Origin: Cryptomeria japonica
Lineage: Eukaryota > Streptophyta > Pinopsida > Cupressales > Cupressaceae
DNA length: 64,000 nucleotides
Assembly (NCBI RefSeq): GCF_030272615.1
Contig: NC_081406.1
Coordinates: forward strand, 261,009,386-261,073,385
Direction: 5' to 3'
The translations under genes were made by a program, and so were the position numbers. Under the pieces are notes generated by a model. It had not been told where the DNA came from, did no database searches, and saw only the letters and a list, made by a program, of their open reading frames with translations. Shown one piece after another: positions 60,401-64,000 of the stretch. Within the stretch, counting starts at the first letter, position 1; every line of letters starts with the position of its first letter.

Positions 60401-63334
60401 AGTCCAGTATCGATTTGATCTTGATACTGTCATAAAGGAGTGACTATCCTAAGTGCTTGATACTTTCACAAAAACTGAGTGTTGCAGCAGTGAATCTTCC
60501 TTTGACCTTTGGGTGGTTGGGAGGGTAAAGACCCATGGTGGTATATGTTTAGTGGTTCTTGTAAGAGTATCCAGAAGTACATTGGTTTTTGGATATCTAG
60601 TACATTTTGTGAGTTGAGTACCAGGGGGATTAGAAGACCCAGTTGAAGGAGGATTTGTGTGAATAAGGGTTGAGGGCATTGGTGGTGATTGAATGTTGGA
60701 GAGTTGGATTGTGACTTAGACATGTTTATTTGTCCTATTTGAGTGTGATTCAATGGTTGGGTGAGGGTTGGTGAGTATGGGTGTGTTTTGGGGTATTGAA
60801 TCCTTTTGAGTAACTTGTGGCCTTGTGAGGGGTCTTGTGAGTAAGTGAAGGGTTGACACCTAATTGAATAGGTGAGTTGGGAGAAATATCTCCCTTGTTG
60901 GTTGAGTTTATTGGATTCTCTGCATCAGCATGCCTTTTTGCTATCAATCCATTCAAACTTCCACCCAAAGATTCAATCTTGTCAAAGTTCAAAATAAATT
61001 TCCTTGTTGTCCTTACTATCTTGCATCAACTTTCATATCACTAGGTAGTCTTTTGCTTAGAACTATCATCTTTCATGGTAGGATACCATCTCAGTCCCTT
61101 GAGTTAAGTTAGCTTACCTTTAGAATTTATCATTTCCTAATCAAGTTGTTCAAGGGGAAAATGTAACTAATCAAGTTGAAATGTCAATTTCTCAATCTGC
61201 CTAAGGTAAAAGGTTAAAATAAATTGTGAAAGATAGAACAAGGCTATGATAAAATGAATCATCAGTATTACCTAAATCCACATTATCAACAAAATCTAGA
61301 AATAACCTTGTATGTAAATAATTTATCATGCCAAAATTGCCAATTCTAGCATGAAAATGAGACCAAGGAAAGCTCTAGAACAACAACTACTATTCATTCA
61401 CATGTTCCTTATTAACCTCAATCACCACAAAAGATGCACAAATTCATTATAACAAAGAAGATATTTCATAAATGTAAATATTAATTCAGGACTAAGGAAA
61501 ATGAAAGAAATAAAAGAATACTAAGGAATAAAAAAAGACTACCAATACCGTTGCAAACTATGAACTTCATTTCCATGAATTCTTCAAAATATACTAGCAA
61601 AGCACAAGTATTCAATCTACAGCCTATTGCTAAATATCTTTTGAAAGAAAACACACTAATGAGTGTTACTAAACTTGGACCTTAAATAATCAATTATTAG
61701 ACCCTCAAAATGAATTTTGAAATTATATTTATAGGGAAACTTTTTCCTCAAAATTAGAGATTAAATTCCAGCCAAAACCTTATCAAACTAAGAGGTACAA
61801 TCAACACACAAGATACTAGCCTATAACTGAATTAAGAACTATACATTGACTCATGAAAATGAAATATAAGTCAGAAGGAACTTAGAATATGGAGTCAAAG
61901 AAGCATGGAGAACAAGAAAAAAAGGATCTATCTAGGCCCCCACCCCAAGATGACTGCTCCAAAATTTTAAACTTAGGTGCACAAGCAACAAGATGAAGAA
62001 CAAAGGCCAAAGTAGGTTGTAACTACCATGAAGTCGTCCATCCAAAGTGATGAGAATCTAGATATTCCTAAGTGGCTACAATTCAACTTTGAAAGGATAA
62101 AGAAGAGAGTATTGAAGAAAGTAAGTTTGCAAAAGATGATCGTTGAGATTGAGGCCACAAGGAAGCCAAAGAAGGCAATGACTTTGTATGCCACCTTAAA
62201 CTATGCAAAAGGAGTGATAGTTGCCAATACCCTAAAATAGAGAAGATTTAGTAAAAACTGCCAATACCCTAAACTAGGGTAACCCGAGACAGTAAGAAAA
62301 TGGTTCGGGGGTTATATAGACTAGCTTTATACTGTATGTTAATTACAAAGTGATAAGTTGTGTGGTTGGAGATTTTTAGTCGACCCCTTCTAGGTTAGGA
62401 TTGTGCTGAACCGAACACAATTGTATCTCCCTAGGGCTTCTGGGTCGAGTGTGTTAGGCTCGCTGACAAGAGAAAGAAAGGCTTGCCCGAACAACACTGA
62501 ATGAAGGTTGCAAATCACTTGAATAATATTCATTCCCATTGTTTTCTTGTGCATTGGTTTGATCTCCATCGATTCAGCAGCCAGAGGCAGACACCGCCCT
62601 ATATATTAGCTCGTACAATAGTGATCAATCAACACGTATACGGGAGGAAGGGATTACTACGACAAAATTGAACGCTCACTCCTCAATCACAGTTCTATGG
62701 TTTTACGAGGAGTGGATTCCTACAGGGTATTACGCATTTAGGGAACCACACCTTTGACTAGGAGCCATCCGGCCTGAGATTGGATAATCAATATGAATAC
62801 GAGATTGACCAATTTGCATTAAAAACTAGGGCAATTAACCACCACATGTGTCATTTCCTAACATCTTTTGCATAAAAAAGAAATCTCTCATACTCCAAGA
62901 GTTGCTTCCACAATCAATCAATATCCCACACGAATGCAGGCATAGCTAGCATGTATAAAATCAAGCAAAAGTTGTAGAATCTCTTGAATGGTATATTTTT
63001 TGCAACATGAAATTAAGGTGAAGAATTTACCTCCTGCGCGGGATTGCAAGCAATGCATAAATTCCTTCAACACGGGTTTGATCTTATTGGGGGTTGAAGT
63101 CACCACGGATGCCTACGTGGGATTGTAATGCACAAATGAATTGCCCTCTTCTTTTTTTTTAAGTAATGACCATTGTCGTCGGAATTACGACGAACTCAAG
63201 CACTTTTTTGAAAAAAAGAAAATTTTCATTGCTAATGCCTTCTTCATCGAAACCAAATGGCAAATTATCATCATAATTATGACGAATTTGGGCATTTAAA
63301 AAAAAAAATCAAATTTGGTCACAATATACCTTCT
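57405..63334. other. 5' region of the CACTA element with nested unidentified sequences
   Basis: No recognised gene in about 5.9 kb upstream of the transposase. A purine tract followed by attgcatcataag at 59348-59372 resembles a gypsy tract/LTR junction, so a retroelement scrap may be nested at about 57600-59800. Minus-strand Pro/Ser/Thr-rich frames at 60449-60992 and a + frame at 62028-62240 (MKSSIQSDENLDIPKWLQFN) are unassigned. A GC-richer block at 62260-62830 could be an LTR. Subterminal gtcgtcggaattacgacg-type words occur at 63174-63300. Confidence 0.4.
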
Positions 63335-63372
63335 CCATCGGAAACCTCAAATCTAGTCCAAATGTATTAGTG
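63335..63372 (-). repeat. Right terminal inverted repeat of the CACTA element
   Basis: Ends aatgtattagtg (63361-63372); its reverse complement opens CACTAATACATTTGGA and reaches TTTCCGATGG at 63344-63335. Followed by target-site copy aga. Confidence 0.85.
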
Positions 63373-64000
63373 AGAGATTAAAGATAGCCAGAATGTATAA
63401 GTAAAAAATTCTATGATCTTTGATTATAGGTGTTTCTACTTAAGACAAGTTGGACTTGTTGATGATAAACAACCACCAAAGGTTAATGGGCATTGGAATA
63501 AATACTATTTTTGAAACCATTGCCATCCCATTTGAGAAAATATTTAACTAACTCAAAGTATTTTAATATACTCTAAGTCAAAAGAAGTCTTTGATCTTGA
63601 CATGGTGATTTGTGATGAGAAGAGTGTCGAGGGAAATTACTTATTAACATTTCTTATTACAAGATGATCCAAAGGCAGTTCAATACTTGTGAAGAATAAT
63701 TCAAGGCCTCATGGAATGGATAACCTACTTACTAATAATACCCATGTCTTTTTTTCTCTTGGGAAAGACACCAAATGTCCCATGCCACTATGTGGGAACC
63801 TATAGTTTTCTTAGCATTAGCCAATATGAAATCATGTATGAACTTGGAAAGCATGTTATAGGTAGCCTTAATAGGAGCCTGATAAGAAGAGTATAAAAAC
63901 AAGTAGCTATAAAAGGATCCTATACTTTGATGAATATCTAGAATTTACTTACTAAAGAGGTAGGGAAATATAAAAAAAGCTACATTCTACTTGACTCCTT
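63373..64000 (+). repeat. Continuation of the LEA copy 4 3' flank
   Basis: Joins 42067 to restore collinearity with copy 2: near 63465 accaccaaaggttaatgggc matches 27419 onward, and the final bases (ctacattctacttgactcctt) match 27757-27777. No gene seen; the window ends inside this unit. Confidence 0.6.

Larger units (their letters stand above)
42068..63372 (-). mobile_element. 21.3-kb CACTA (En/Spm-type) DNA transposon with captured sequences
   Basis: The left end CACTAGTACATTCGGA and the right end, which reads CACTAATACATTTGGA on the other strand, match at 14 of 16 bases. Both then reach TTTCCGATGG further in. The element is flanked by the 3-bp duplication AGA (42065-42067 and 63373-63375), as CACTA elements make. 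Subterminal CGTCGG-type repeats lie inside both ends. Genes run on the minus strand: TNP2-type transposase (57404-53110), then a SET-domain/TNPA-like gene (51996-48196). Two acireductone dioxygenase exons and a fold-back repeat lie towards the left end. Host sequence on either side joins into one LEA-array flank. Interrupted reading frames suggest it is not autonomous now. Confidence 0.88.

Overview
The window looks like intergenic nuclear DNA of a large, repeat-rich plant genome, most likely a conifer or other gymnosperm. That is inferred from the very low gene density, the many aged LTR retrotransposons and the AT-rich spacers; no single sequence proves it. The only complete host genes I can support are three paralogous two-exon LEA_3 (SAG21/LEA5-like) stress-protein genes on the + strand at 11948-12344, 25071-25467 and 32158-32551.

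These genes sit in a tandem segmental array. Each copy shares several hundred bases of upstream sequence, the promoter (an exact 18-bp palindrome about 240 bp before the ATG, and a TATA box about 122 bp before it), a 97-bp intron at the same place, and 3' flank. A fourth unit (39661-42067, resuming at 63373-64000) keeps the promoter region and 3' flank but has lost both exons. A trace of a further unit's 3' flank lies near 450-700. Mobile elements have entered the array: a gag-only Ty3/gypsy element (3112-10956, TSD ATAGG) upstream of copy 1; a solo LTR (15720-17183, TSD ATTAG), a gypsy LTR fragment and a broken copia element (18875-22848) between copies 1 and 2; a gag-only Ty1/copia element (33227-37448, TSD ATTTT) downstream of copy 3; and a 21.3-kb CACTA DNA transposon (42068-63372, TSD AGA) in copy 4.

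The CACTA element is the most unusual part. It has CACTA/TAGTG inverted ends, subterminal repeats, a broken minus-strand TNP2-type transposase (57404-53110) ending in a long Asp-Gly microsatellite tail, and a second minus-strand gene (51996-48196). The first exon of that second gene encodes a SET (lysine methyltransferase-like) domain and is followed by small exons reading into a TNPA/Transposase_24-like region. It also carries two in-frame exons of acireductone dioxygenase with good splice sites (45049-44760), apparently captured from a host gene, and a roughly 640-bp fold-back repeat (42695-43335). The SET exon has an in-frame TGA and the transposase has several stops, so this copy looks inactive, but the architecture suggests a family of transposons carrying their own chromatin-modifying domain.

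Other features are an approximately 800-bp polypyrimidine tract and its shorter diverged partner (22876-24185), a short cytochrome P450 fragment, and long stretches where I recognise nothing. LTR elements are described only as fossils.
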